Origin: Silurus meridionalis
Lineage: Eukaryota; Chordata; Actinopteri; Siluriformes; Siluridae
Assembly: GCF_014805685.1 (NCBI RefSeq)
Contig: NC_060885.1
Coordinates: forward strand, 20,285,132-20,349,131
DNA length: 64,000 bases
Direction: 5' to 3'
Made by a program: the position numbers and the translations under genes. The notes under the pieces are model-generated. The model was not told the origin of the DNA and did no database searches. It saw only the letters and a program-made list of their open reading frames with translations. Shown here piece by piece: positions 24,361 to 36,833 of this stretch. Within the stretch, counting starts at the first letter, position 1. The number at the start of each line of letters is the position of its first letter.

Positions 24361-24689
24361 TTGGATGTGCATTGGATGTTGTAGTACACAAATCATATCT
24401 GTTCATTGGTGGTTCTGTTGTGGATTCTTTTTATTAGTGGATGTGTTGGAGGATAACTGACAAATTCCCCAGCAACAGATGGGCTACAGTTAAATTACAC
24501 ATATAAAACACACCCATATGCAGCATGGGAATGAATTAACAGGCAAAAATCTAAGTTACAAGTACCGATATATAAACAATTACATAGGTGTCCTATAAAG
24601 TGGCAATTTGGTCTATGCTCTGTATGGGCTATTTGCACAGACATAAATGTGTATGTTTATGAATTAACTGTAAGCAAAGAAAAGGTGAA

Positions 24690-24699
24690 AATAAATAAA
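24690..24699 (+). terminator. mavs: possible poly(A) signal of mavs
   Basis: Two overlapping AATAAA hexamers about 1.75 kb after the mavs stop, followed by a GT-containing stretch. The 22937-24690 interval would then be mavs 3'UTR. It includes degraded repeat blocks near 24125-24165 (GACCACCACTGATCAGATAT, TTTGGGTGGTGGA) typical of an old fish element. Confidence 0.4.
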
Positions 24700-24709
24700 A
24701 TGGTATCTG

Positions 24710-25440
24710 GGGAAAATTTCACCTGTGACTGCTCAATCCACAGGATCACACTGCAGCAAGTGTAGTTATAATGCAGAATGCCACAATGCAATAGTAAGAC
24801 GTATTCTCAAGTAAACACAGATTTCACACAATACATGAAGTGTGGCCTAACACATGACAGTGTGTAGTTGAGTTTCAGTTAGGTGTACGAGCAAGATCTT
24901 GATTTTCCGGTTGCTGTTTCAGTTTGCTGACGGTTTTATTTGTTAAAGATCATGGAGAATGAGTGAAAGAGGAAGTGATAAAATCATAACCCGTGCAGAC
25001 GAGACCAGAACATTTGTCTGAGGTTTTGTCTGTGCTTGAGTCCCCCTTAGATAGCAACTATACCTTGGTAACTATAAACCGATTTCTGAGATTATACTTC
25101 GTGAGTATACATTGGTGTACACCATCCCTCAACAATACAGTACTACTGTTGACAGTGATCACTGTTATAATGAAATAAAGAAGATCCCATTTCTTTGCTG
25201 AATCTCAGGAAAGGTTGATGATTGGTCCATGGAAATTTCATTTGCCATGACTCACCCTTCCTGTGACCAATCATATGGCTAATACTTGTGTTGTAAACAC
25301 AGAGATGTGAATTTCATGTGGAGATCCAGTTCTGTAATTATAATGGACGAAGGCTTAGAGAGAATGCCCGGGTATGGGTCTGATTTTTAATATGTTTTGC
25401 TTATGCTATAATTTTTTACAACTTTTAAATAGGCGGACGC
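24710..25440. other. mavs-pank2 intergenic region
   Basis: Non-coding spacer that should contain the pank2 promoter. There is no CpG-rich block before 25440. A short open stretch starting ATGGACGAAGGC at 25344 is not in frame with pank2. Confidence 0.4.
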
Positions 25441-25449
25441 ACCTCTCCC

Positions 25450-28050
25450 ATGGAGCTGAATGGTGTCTATTGTGACAGCGAGGACAAAGATGAGGACACG
25501 GCGGAGACACAGGCGCTCCACACTACGGCCGAAGCGCCCTGTGGCTACGTCGCTACAGCGGACCAAGAGCGCAGCCCTGGCGGCGGAGGCGTTCCCAAGG
25601 AGCGGCGAGTGTCGAACTCGAGCTCGGGGAGGCAGAGGATCGACTCGCAGAGGAAGAACAGGCCGCGTATGTGTTTTTTCCTCCGTTTGGGAGCTAGCTA
25701 CACCGCTTAACCGATATACATTCACACAGGAAACGCAAAGCTGCAGGAACAGGCATATTATTTGATATTGTATAATAACACAATCAATTACTTGATGTGA
25801 GCCTTATAAAAGCCAATTTTTTTGCATATAAAATAGTATTTTCCGGTGTGTACTGTAGAGGTGGGACGACGCCCACAACGTAGGATCATAACATTGACAG
25901 TATAACAGTATAACGTTATTATCGCTGTCATATTACAAATAACCAGTTAATGAAAGGTCATTTAAGAATAAAATAATAGAGTTTCTTTTATTCCAAGTAA
26001 TGTAAATTACAACGTTACATAAAAAAAATAAAATCACTCGCTTTTTTACATTACCCACAGACCACTAGGGCATATGAGTAAAGCATTAAAGATTTGATTG
26101 TGTTTTATTTTATTTAAGTTTTTGTCCACTATACACAGTGTTGTAATATTTTGTTATTGGTTTTCTAGCTTTCCCATGGTTTGGCATGGATATAGGTGGC
26201 ACTTTGGTCAAGCTGGTTTACTTTGAGCCCAAGGACATCACAGCAGAAGAAGAGCAGGAGGAGGTGGAAAATCTGAAAAGTATCCGCCATTACCTCACCT
26301 CACACACAGCTTATGGCAAAACAGGCATTCGAGATGTGTACCTGGAACTGCGGGACCTGACTCTGTGGGGGCGCAGGGGAAGCCTGCACTTTATCCGCTT
26401 CCCCACACATGATCTTCCGGCTTTCCTACAGATGGTCCGCGACAAGCATTTCTCCAGCCTGCATACCACTCTCTGTGCCACTGGTGGTGGCGCGTACAAG
26501 TTTGAGGCTGATTTCCGCACGGTATGTATATGCCTGATTCGTTTAACGCAAATGCCTTCAAACATAAATCACAGTGTGTAGATTTGAATGTCAGTATAGT
26601 TTGTTTTATTAAATGGCTACTTGCTCTTGATTCTTCTTTCTAAGATGGCAGATCTGCAGCTTCTGAAGCTGGACGAGTTGGACTGTCTGATTAAGGGTAT
26701 ACTGTACATTGACTCGGTGGTCTCCAGTGAGTCTCCTGAGTGTTACTACTATGACAAGCCCACAGACCCGGATCACTGTGAACAGAAAGCCTTCGATCTG
26801 CAGAACCCTTACCCTTTGCTTCTGGTCAACATCGGCTCTGGGGTCAGCATTCTGGCTGTCTATTCCAAAGACAGCTACAAACGAGTGACTGGAACGAGGT
26901 CAGTCAGGGCTTAAAAAGAAGACTATTTTCATTAAATGTCTATTATGACGTTGTTATTTAATTATTTTATTTCATATAGTCGGTTGATGTGATCAGTATA
27001 ATCGGTTTTGTAAGGTAACTCAGAAAGACTGGAGTAAAATCAGTTTGTAAATGTATTTGTTTCTTTTCCTAGTTTGGGTGGTGGTACTTTCCTAGGGCTG
27101 TGTTGCTTGCTCACTGGATGCTCCACTTTTGAAGAGGCGCTGGAAATGGCTTCAAGGGGTGAAAGCACTCATGTGGATAAACTGGTCAAAGATATTTATG
27201 GTGGTGACTATGAGAGATTCGGCTTGCCAGGATGGGCTGTGGCGTCTAGGTAGGTATAAAACGTGGCTGGTCACAAACACAAAGCTATAACTCCAACTTA
27301 GCAATAAACTGATATAGATAGATGATAAAATGACATTTCTCCCGTATTACTCTCATTATGTATAGGGTAGACATTAAATATGTGCATGTTTCTAGTAGAT
27401 ATATACCTTTATTTATATATTTTCAGTTTCGGGAGCATGATGTGCAAAGAAAAGCGTGAGTCCATCTCAAAAGAAGATTTGGCAAGAGCCACACTTGTCA
27501 CCATCACAAACAACATCGGTTCAATCACACGCATGTGTGCACTAAATGAGGTATGGCCTCCTGTCACATGTTTTCCTGCTTTGTGTTTTTAGACCTATTT
27601 GTCCATGCCCTTGTCTCTCAGCCTCTTTACGGTGCTGCCTTGCGGAATCTGGATCAAGCAGCATTGTACAGGGCTATGAGTGGCCAGGGTCCATGCAGCA
27701 CACGCTGTGGACTGTGCTCTTTCATTGTTCAAGGAACTCTTTTCAGAGGATGCGTTTGATAAATGTGTCTTTTTTAGAACATTGAGAGAGTGGTGTTCGT
27801 TGGGAACTTCTTGCGAGTGAACACATTATCCATGAAGTTGCTGGCGTACGCTCTGGACTACTGGAGTAAAGGACAGCTTAAAGCTCTGTTCCTTAGACAT
27901 GAGGTGTGTATGTGTGTGTTTTAAAGCAAACTATACAGAAAATCAGAAAGAACGAAAGAACAAAGACGAGTGACCTTTCTTTATGTTTTATTTTCAAAGG
28001 GCTACTTCGGAGCTGTTGGAGCACTGTTGGAACTGATGAATTCGTCTTGA
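25450..28050 (+). CDS. pank2: pantothenate kinase 2
   Basis: ATP-dependent phosphorylation of pantothenate, the first and rate-limiting step of coenzyme A synthesis. Seven coding exons: 25450-25666, 26169-26521, 26645-26898, 27073-27249, 27427-27550, 27778-27903, 28000-28050. Phases agree throughout and give 433 aa. The ATG at 25450 follows an in-frame TAA. Residues 1-70 are a poorly conserved acidic/Ser-rich leader ending [13 protein letters not shown]. The kinase core then shows [15 protein letters not shown] (phosphate loop), [40 protein letters not shown] and the C-terminal [15 protein letters not shown]. The core matches vertebrate PANKs almost residue for residue. Placement right after mavs, as in human 20p13, selects PANK2 over PANK1/3. 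No clear mitochondrial presequence is seen, so the location is uncertain. Confidence 0.95.
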
Positions 28051-29215
28051 GTATCAACATTCTTAGTGATTCTAGAGGTTCACCACAGATGCCTTCTCTG
28101 TCTGGCTATTATGCCATCACAGGATGTGACAATGGATAATTATCAATTAGATATAATTATATGCTATATAATTATGGGGTAGTTACACATATATGGTTTA
28201 ATTAATAATTTAATTATAATATATAATGAATATAGCTCATCTCACCTTAATGTAGAATCAGAGCTAATATATTGATGTATAGAAAAATACTGTGATCGAA
28301 TCAAGTACAGGAAATTTGCACATACACAGTGGTGGTCATTTTATTTAGTTTTTTCCCCCCTAAATAAAACACCATTGCAAACCAAGAAAGTCAATAAAAC
28401 GAAAAATGACAAAAATTTAACAGTTTTTATTTTCTCAATCATTTGGTCTGCTGCCCATTGGTTGCGGACCCTGCTCTGGGTGATGAGCACTTATGTCCAT
28501 GGTAGCCTTTTAGCCAAGAGCAATTTTGCTGCTAGTTATAGTGCTAAAGGCAGAAGCCATGATTTATATGTATATATATATATATATACACAATAGCAAA
28601 CACAGTCAGGTCCTTTTTTTATTTTTATGATATAAGGCACTTAAATATGTGTATGAGAAATGCATTTCCCATATTAGAGTCTGCAGAGACCAAACCAGGC
28701 CAGTCAATTCATCCTTCTGCATTAATGATTATAAAATAGGCACATGTTGTACAATAATACACATTTCAAGGAATTGTTGATTATATACAGAGAGATGATA
28801 TATAGTGAGATTAACAGTTTTATTTTTGCTGTAATGTATATTCAAGCAGTTTTGAGCTGTACACAGTAAAAATGTTAATAGGAGACATGGTCCATCAACT
28901 TTTACTTTTCTGCAGCCTGTAAAACTAGGTGGATATACTTTACCTCTTGGGAGCATATTTTTATGCATTTATTATAGTGTCTGTACAAAAACTATTTCAT
29001 AATAGCTTCTTGGATGTCTGGACCTTCAATCATCCAGGGACTAACCAAAGATATGGAAATTACAGAGGTTGCGGTCCAACAGTTCTGCTTTTACCTCGAA
29101 GTAAAACTGTAATTCTTCCCCCTCCAAAGCTTTCTTGGTACATTTCAGTCTGATATAGTTGTTATGTTTAGCAACCAAATGTTTGGTATGATATATATGA
29201 AAATATATGTGCCTG

Positions 29216-29299
29216 AATAAAAGACAATCAGACAGCTGTTGAGATGATGTATCGAGTGTAATAAGATTGTACTTTTTCTACCTTCTTTTTTATAATAAA
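29216..29299 (+). terminator. pank2: poly(A) signals of pank2
   Basis: AATAAA at 29216-29221 and again at 29294-29299, about 1.2 kb after the stop. The 28051-29300 interval is AT-rich 3'UTR with a short TA run near 28570. Confidence 0.5.
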
Positions 29300-29339
29300 G
29301 TTATTTCACGTATCGTCTTGACTCAGTATATTTATTCTG

Positions 29340-29773
29340 ACTCATGTGACTTCTGCAAATGCCTTTTTTTTCGTGGAAGCAGAGACACATGAATGTTGGC
29401 TTGGAGCTGTAAGGACGCGACTCCCATCACGCAAACGGAAACATGGAGAAACGCTCCATAACGGTGAAAGGGCCAGTGTGTGCTTTCTCTTACCCACTGT
29501 CTCAACTCCTCCTCCTTTTCATCCCCCTCTCTCTCTTTCTCTCTCCTTTCCATCTGGTACTTTTCTTCTTTCAGGTCACACTCATTATCTGTCGTTATTA
29601 GGACACTCAGTGCTGTTAATAACCAGAAAAAAAACGTGTCATTTTATCGCAGTTATGTGGAGTCTTCAGCGGACTGAGCCATTTTTATAACTTTTTTGCG
29701 TCTTTGTTTAAAAGAAAAAAAGTCTTCAGGACACCGAGGAAAAACTGAAAAGGATCCATAAGCTTTAAAGCAC
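29340..29773 (+). promoter_or_regulatory. loxl3: possible loxl3 promoter and 5'UTR exon
   Basis: A pyrimidine-rich stretch (CCCCCTCTCTCTCTTTCTCTC near 29523) and a possible donor, AAGCACG then GTAGGA, at about 29772 precede the first coding exon acceptor at 32298. Assigning this as the loxl3 leader exon is inference from position only. Confidence 0.25.
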
Positions 29774-29929
29774 GGTAGGAGCCAGTGTCGGATATTGTTA
29801 TTTTATTTTAAACGTTGATTTGTTGCGCTGCGAGTCTGATACACTTTTGTTGTATGGGGCTGGTCGACACGTAGACTTCTATATGACTGCCTTATTGCAT
29901 CTATTCACTGCCTTGATTTTCCATGTGTT

Positions 29930-29935
<6 letters not shown>

Positions 29936-30002
<67 letters not shown>
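29936..30002. repeat. (TA)n(GA)n microsatellite
   Basis: About 31 bases of TA repeat directly followed by about 35 bases of GA repeat, upstream of the loxl3 coding exons. Confidence 0.95.
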
Positions 30003-30003
<1 letters not shown>

Positions 30004-30004
30004 A

Positions 30005-32290
30005 GTATCTGTCATGTTTTACTGGGTTTTTCAGTTCATTCGAAAAGTTTTTTTTTTTTTACTTTTTTCTGGATCAGACATACCAGAGATTCAGATTAGA
30101 AAAGAAATCATTAATAAACCTGATAATGAACACAAAAGCCAGGATGGGTACTGTATTACTGCTATGATGTTATGGCTGTTATGTTTTCATTGCTTTCTTA
30201 TTTCTTCTACCTACAACATAACCAATATCCCTCATCATGCTAACTGTGGGTTCTGGGGTGTGTTCGATTTCTTGTCAGACATGTTCACTAACTTTGTACT
30301 AAATCCACTTTATTTGGAATAATAGCCAATACGCCCTATTTTGTTTGTTCTGCTATTTGCTCTCATTTCAAATTTCCAAATCATCTATTTCCTTGAAACA
30401 TCCTGTAAATCCCATTTTTATTCAATCTCTAGATCTGGTAGCTCCAGTCCTTTATGTTAGTCTGCATTATGAAACGCCTTTAATGATCGGGTGTCAAGCA
30501 AGAGAAGGCAGAAAAATTACACAAATGACCACTTATATGAACAATTACCTGTGTTTAATATTGAGGCAAAGATCAACCCATTCCTACAAGTGGTGGTTCA
30601 AGTATTTGCCTTTCAGATTTGCACCACTAGGGCCATGGTGCCCCGCCAGTCAATCTCACCCCACTGCCCTGCAGAAAAAGGTCCACTTTGGCATACCACT
30701 TGTCTGTCAAATATTCTCATGAAATGCAAATCTCTATTTCTGCTGCTGCTGTTGAAAAACCATACATTTGAATAAGACTGAGGATATTTATAAGATTTCC
30801 ATAAGTGGCTTTTCTATGCTCTTATTCTAATTATGTATCATATACCATTTTTAAAGAAGTACTAAAGCTAGTAGTTCTGTAGAAACAACTCTTGTAATAT
30901 TCAGGAGAGAACTAAAAAAATAACAATTATCTGGAAAAACAGTATCACGAAAATTAAGTTTGCATGGTATCTATTCAAGGCATTATAGAAGGGAAAAATG
31001 TAGGAACTAATGCATCAATTATAGCCAAAGCATCAGACTGGAAGACTGACAGCATGTCATGATGCCTGTTGACCACAGTCTTTTTTTTTTTATACCAGTT
31101 AGCACTAAGTATTGGTTTGTCCATACTAGTAGTAGCCTAAAACAGGAGCAATGTTTCCTATATAAGTAACACAGTGTAGTGACATAATATTTTTAGAGCT
31201 AACATTATGTTCTTTGACTGTAAATGTACCATTCCAAAGCCAAAGACAGAGTACAGAACCAAAAAGTCCTTTCTATTATCACTTTATAAGGTGTTGTAGT
31301 TTGAGTTTAGGTGGCTTTTTAGCCACTTTAAATTTAATTCATTAATAAAGGAATATGTTATTTTATCTTATTTTAATACATTTTAATGGATAGAGACCAA
31401 TTTCCTACTGGAGGTCCATATAAATTTCTAGGATTTTTTTTTATCCAACATACACCAAGTAAAGATCCAGTAATATGTTATACAGAAAATAGTAACTAAC
31501 TTTCTATTTTTCATAAAAATAGAAAGAAATTGTAAAATTGTTTAATCCAGGTTCAGAAATAAGGCAGTCGAATGATACCAGTATATACTATATTATATAT
31601 ATTTTTTTCATTGCATCTCTTACTGTATATAAACTCTGTTTATTAAGTAAATTATTATAATTACATTTTAAGTGTAAAAAGAAACCCTGCAAAATTGGGT
31701 TAAAAAATGTTGAGAATTATTTTTGGTTTAAATTAAATTTTTGTAACTTATCTTTGTATTTGCAAGAATGTTCTCTTTTTAATAAATGTTTATTACAATC
31801 TTTTATTTGTAAGAATGTCTGTTTGAAAGGCAAACGTGAATGAGGTATCCTGTTGTGTATTCTCACAGCATTGCTGAACTAGCAGCACTGACTGTGTAGT
31901 TATTGTTGTTTCAGGCTCAGACTACTGAAAAATATCTCTTTTGAACTATGAACTATGAACTATGAACTATATTTTTGAATATAACATTTTGAACTATGGC
32001 TCGAGCATCCCGGGTCAGTCAGGTGAAAGTTTAGAGGCTAGAGATTTCCAAATGGTTGTTGAAAATGAGGCCTTGGTGAGATGCTGAATCCGACTAATTT
32101 ACTCAAACAAACGTATGCGTTAGTTACACAGTGCCAGTTGCTCATTCATTTGACCACCTTGTTTGCTTTTCTTAACTCTAGACAGCTGGTTCACATCAGG
32201 CCTTCATGCAGACTAGCAGACAGGCATGCACAGCATCCATGCTTCTGTTCAGCATTCCAAGACTTTTTTCCTTTTTTTTTACCCTTTCTT
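30005..32290. other. region upstream of loxl3 coding exons
   Basis: AT-rich sequence, likely loxl3 intron 1. It holds a small tandem TGAACTA repeat at about 31935-31975 (TATGAACTATGAACTATGAA) and nothing else recognised. Confidence 0.4.
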
Positions 32291-32306
32291 CTCTACAGAT
32301 CTAGGT

Positions 32307-34277
32307 ATGAAGCACTTTCAGCAGTGGAGACAAATAGTCTTCCTCGTTTTTGGCATTTGGGTTCCATCGTGCTTCACTCAGACAGCGTCCACTGTGCGCC
32401 CAAGTCCCACACCAACATTGAAGTCGCCTGAACAGCTGAAGTTTCGACTGGCTGGTCATCCGCGAAAGCACAATGAGGGCCGAATTGAGGTTTTTTATAA
32501 GGGCGAATGGGGAACCATCTGTGATGATGACTTCTCACTGGCCAATGCTCAAGTGCTCTGTCGCCAGCTCGGGTTTGTGTCTGCTACAGGCTGGGCCCAC
32601 AGCGCCAAATACGGAAAGGGCGCAGGTAACAGTAATAACACAGCAATCCCATTTTACCTATCAAAGATCTTACTCGAACTGCATCTAGTTAATAGTGTCT
32701 GATTGGCTTTTGTGTATGTGTGTTCCAGGTAAGATCTGGTTAGATAATGTGCAGTGCAGTGGTAGTGAGAGGAGTATATCCGTGTGTAAGTCACGTGGAT
32801 GGGGCAACAGTGACTGTACTCATGATGAAGATGCTGGGGTGATCTGTAAGGATGAGAGGCTGCCAGGATTTGTTGACTCCAACGTCATAGAGGTACAGTC
32901 TGTACCAAATTGTCTCATCTACACAAGCCACTTTAGCACACACATTTATTTGTATGTAGTGAATGGGTAAAACCTTGGAAATAAAAGCTTTTAAATTAAA
33001 CACATTATATGTTACAAAACTTTTAATTTAATAAATTTGCAAATGGATATCATATCGAAACCTTTTTGGGGCCTACTTATGCACCCTGTTTTATTATTCT
33101 CTGATGTCTTCTACTGACTTTTTCCGTTTACCCCTCTCTGACCGACATCTGTGAAAAATTACCTTCATCTGAACTTTACCCTGACTGACTATTCAACTCT
33201 TTCTGTCTTTTTATTCGATTTAACTGCCCTCTTGCTGTTTCACTTGCCAAGATTTGGTTTTACTGGCTTTCTTTCATGCTTGGCTGCCTTGTGTCTTCTT
33301 TCAGGTTCAGGTGGATGAAAGGAATGTGGAGGAGGTGCGTCTTCGGTCGGTGGTCGCCAGCAAGCGGTTGCCAGTCATAGAGGGAGTAGTGGAAGTGAAG
33401 TATAAAGACAGCTGGGCTCAAATCTGCGATAACGGCTGGACACCTAAAAATTCAAGGGTTGTCTGTGGCATGATGGGTTTCCCTCATGAGAGGAAGGTCA
33501 ACAAGAACTTCTACAAGTGAGTGCAATAGATTTATATGATCATTTTGAGGCTCTCCAAATAACATTCCCTGCTCACACAGACACATGCTGAGAAATGGAA
33601 ATAATGAATCACATTTTCCTGTGTGCTAGCTGGCTACGACTGGCCTGTATCTGATAGGAAGTGCAATGCGGCTTGACACTTGGACCACATATAAAACTAA
33701 CACATACATACAGATTACACACAGACAAGAAAACATAATGTACAGACTGCATTACATAGCTATACCAAACACAGACACTGCTGGCACACATAGACCTACA
33801 GTTCTGCTTGGTGTTTACCCTGAAACACAGAGAGCAGTATGTTAGTGCACTAGTTTAACACTGAAATGACTGTTGTATCAATAGTCCTCTATGTTGTCTG
33901 TGGGGGAAAAACTGGTTGAGTATACATTAACACTGTCTACCATAATTCATAATCTATATGTGTTTTTTAAAGTGTGTGAGTTTGTATTCTGCTTTATTAA
34001 GATAATGTTTTGCAGAAATTAATATTTGCATTTTCTACAAACATTTACTCTTAAGTTTACATAAGATTGGTTGGGAAAAGAATGGGTGTGCTTGTGTGGC
34101 AAAAAGACAGAGGCAGTGTAAAATATGGGGTAGTCACCTTAAAACAGAATGTTAGAGGAATGTCGCACTTTTAGGAATCACTGTTTCACTAAAGTTCATG
34201 CTGTACCACTAAGCCACCCCCTTTTCCCCACACACACTTGCAAACAAATACACCACCACCACAAATAGTTTACAGAG

Positions 34278-34333
<56 letters not shown>

Positions 34334-36749
34334 GCAACATTTTCAAGTCTAATTGCATGAAGCAGTGCATTAATAAAAACCAGTGTGTGTTGGGAGATGC
34401 GAGAAATCTTTTTGTGGATAATTAGCTTAACCCAAAACTGAAAGTCTAGAAATTCTTGAAAAAACGTAGCTGGGTTATGATTTCAATTTATGTTTTAAGG
34501 TCAACAGCATGGTTAAAGAACCCTTAATCAGTCACCCATGATTTTCTGCTTTACTGGGGTATACATATGAGGCAACACAGATGACAAATTCCTTTAGCCT
34601 TTCATCAACGATTGTGCTGTTTTTCACAGGTTAGGTTTTTCATCAGATTTTCAGTGTGTGCTTTATAGCTACTTAACTACAAAAGCATGTTCCAAAATCA
34701 ATTTTATTTTAATCCATAATTCTGGAGGTGACTGCATGCGTAATGTATTCAGCACTGGTGGATTATTGTAATATTGTTTTTAAGTTTTCTTTACAGATTT
34801 TCTTTTGCATCGTGCAATTAGACTTGAAATGTTGAACATTTTTTTCAGAACTTTTTTTTTTCCACCGAGGGTGTCAGTAATTATGGAGCGTACTGCACAC
34901 TAAACCTGCTTGTGTGGCGTCTAACAGGATTTCCACTTCCCCACAGAAGCTTTTTACAGTTTCAGAAATATTTTTGGAAGCTGTAAATGGAAGCCTTTAG
35001 GACTGTGGAATGTCTGATTTTGGAGAAATATGCAAAGCACGGTTATTCATGTACTGGTACATAAAACACACTGTGAAACTTTGTGCAAAACACACAACAG
35101 TCTTCAATAAAATCAAATAAAAATCATCCAGGCAGACAAAGTCTGCTGTAGTCTGCCATGTAGTCTGCCACTAAAAAGAAGATTTGATTAGTAATTATTA
35201 AGTAATTATTAAATATTAAGATCTTATTAAATATGATTAAACTGTGTATGAATGTGGAATGTAGGATGTAATTATAACTTTCATTACATTGATTGTATGA
35301 GACAAAGTGGGAGTTAAAGTTTGTTCCTATTTCAAAGAACTTCGTATGTGAGAATGTTCACATTTGTAGGATCATACAAGAGAATATTTTAAATCCATGT
35401 CAAATATATTCTTTTCCCATTCCTTATCTCCTGCAGGAATTTCAGAAAGAGATCAGCTGAGCCAAAAGTCAAAATTAGAGTAAAAGCAGACAGGTATCAT
35501 CTAAGGGGGAGAAACCCGCTAGTGCTCTCCCCCTAGAGATCTAAAGTGCGTTGTGTCTTGTAGAGATTCATCTATAGTAGTGGTAACCACTTTCTAACTA
35601 ACAATTAACTTTTGCTTCAGGAAAAATGAATTTCTTCATTATCTGATGGATAACTGAGGATAATTCAAGTGTTTTTTAAGTGAAATTATTTGATCATTGC
35701 TAAGCATGCCTCATTGTGTTATACAGCCTCTTAACTCTCCAGAGGCCCATTTAGTGTTATAATGACCCTATCCAGTTTCATCGTAACGGTGAAAAACTAC
35801 AAACAATTTGGTGGTGGTTTCAGGCACCTGTTTCATGTTACTTTTTGAGTTTAATTGTCTCTATAAAATTAGCAGGAAAGATGACAATATTAACAGATGT
35901 CATCAAAAAAATATACAAACAAACAAATAAATGCATAATCATAGCAGGATACATTCAAAAATAATATATTTATATGGATCTTTAAATGGATGACAAATAA
36001 GCATAATGCTAATGACCTTATAGTCTTTTAGTAAGATAAGCTATGAGGTTCTTGAGATTATGAGGAAAGCGAACTTGTCTCTCAAACCTATTTTGTAAGG
36101 AATATAAATGAAATATGTTTTATTTAGCATTCGCTGTGGTGGTATTAATCCCAATCATTTTATATTTAGATATCTCATATAGTATAATTGATTGCAGGTT
36201 GAAGAATGAACATAACAGTAGGCTCTGACCACTATTTGTAAAGTTTTATATCTTTGATTCTCTCCTCTTATATTTATCACACTGTGTATGCTGTAATCAA
36301 CAGGTATTCACCAATCACATTATTATCTTTAAGAAAAAGAAATCAGTAAATAAATTCTTAGTGATTGTATGACTTTATTTACATAATGCATTTTGCTGCT
36401 ACAGAATGCCTAATAGCATAAAAACATTGAACAGCAGTTTCATGCCGTAACAATCATTTTTGTATTGTTCTTCAGGGTTTAAATGTTTTACAGTATGAAC
36501 CTTTAAATGTGTTCTTCATTTTACACCCTTATACTTTTGTACTTTTGGCTTTTAAGAATTTATTAACATTTAGCAAAAAGAAAAAAAAAGAAAATTAAAT
36601 ATTAATAAATAATTAACTTTTCATTACATAACTGGTAATATAGAATATCCCAATAAGTTACAGTGAACTGTATCATGTGTGTGTGTAACTAAATTTGTTG
36701 AAACAAATAATGAGCACATTTAGTAATTTGTAGTGCATTTATAGTGTAG

Positions 36750-36833
<84 letters not shown>

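Noticed and set aside
25344..25378. Upstream ATG (ATGGACGAAGGC) as a longer pank2 start
   Set aside because: Using GTATGG as donor and the acceptor at 25434 puts it out of frame with the kinase, and the frame of ATG 25450 has its own upstream stop.
25387..25725. 112-codon minus-strand frame opposite pank2 exon 1
   Set aside because: Antisense of a real coding exon; composition follows its GC content and no domain is seen.
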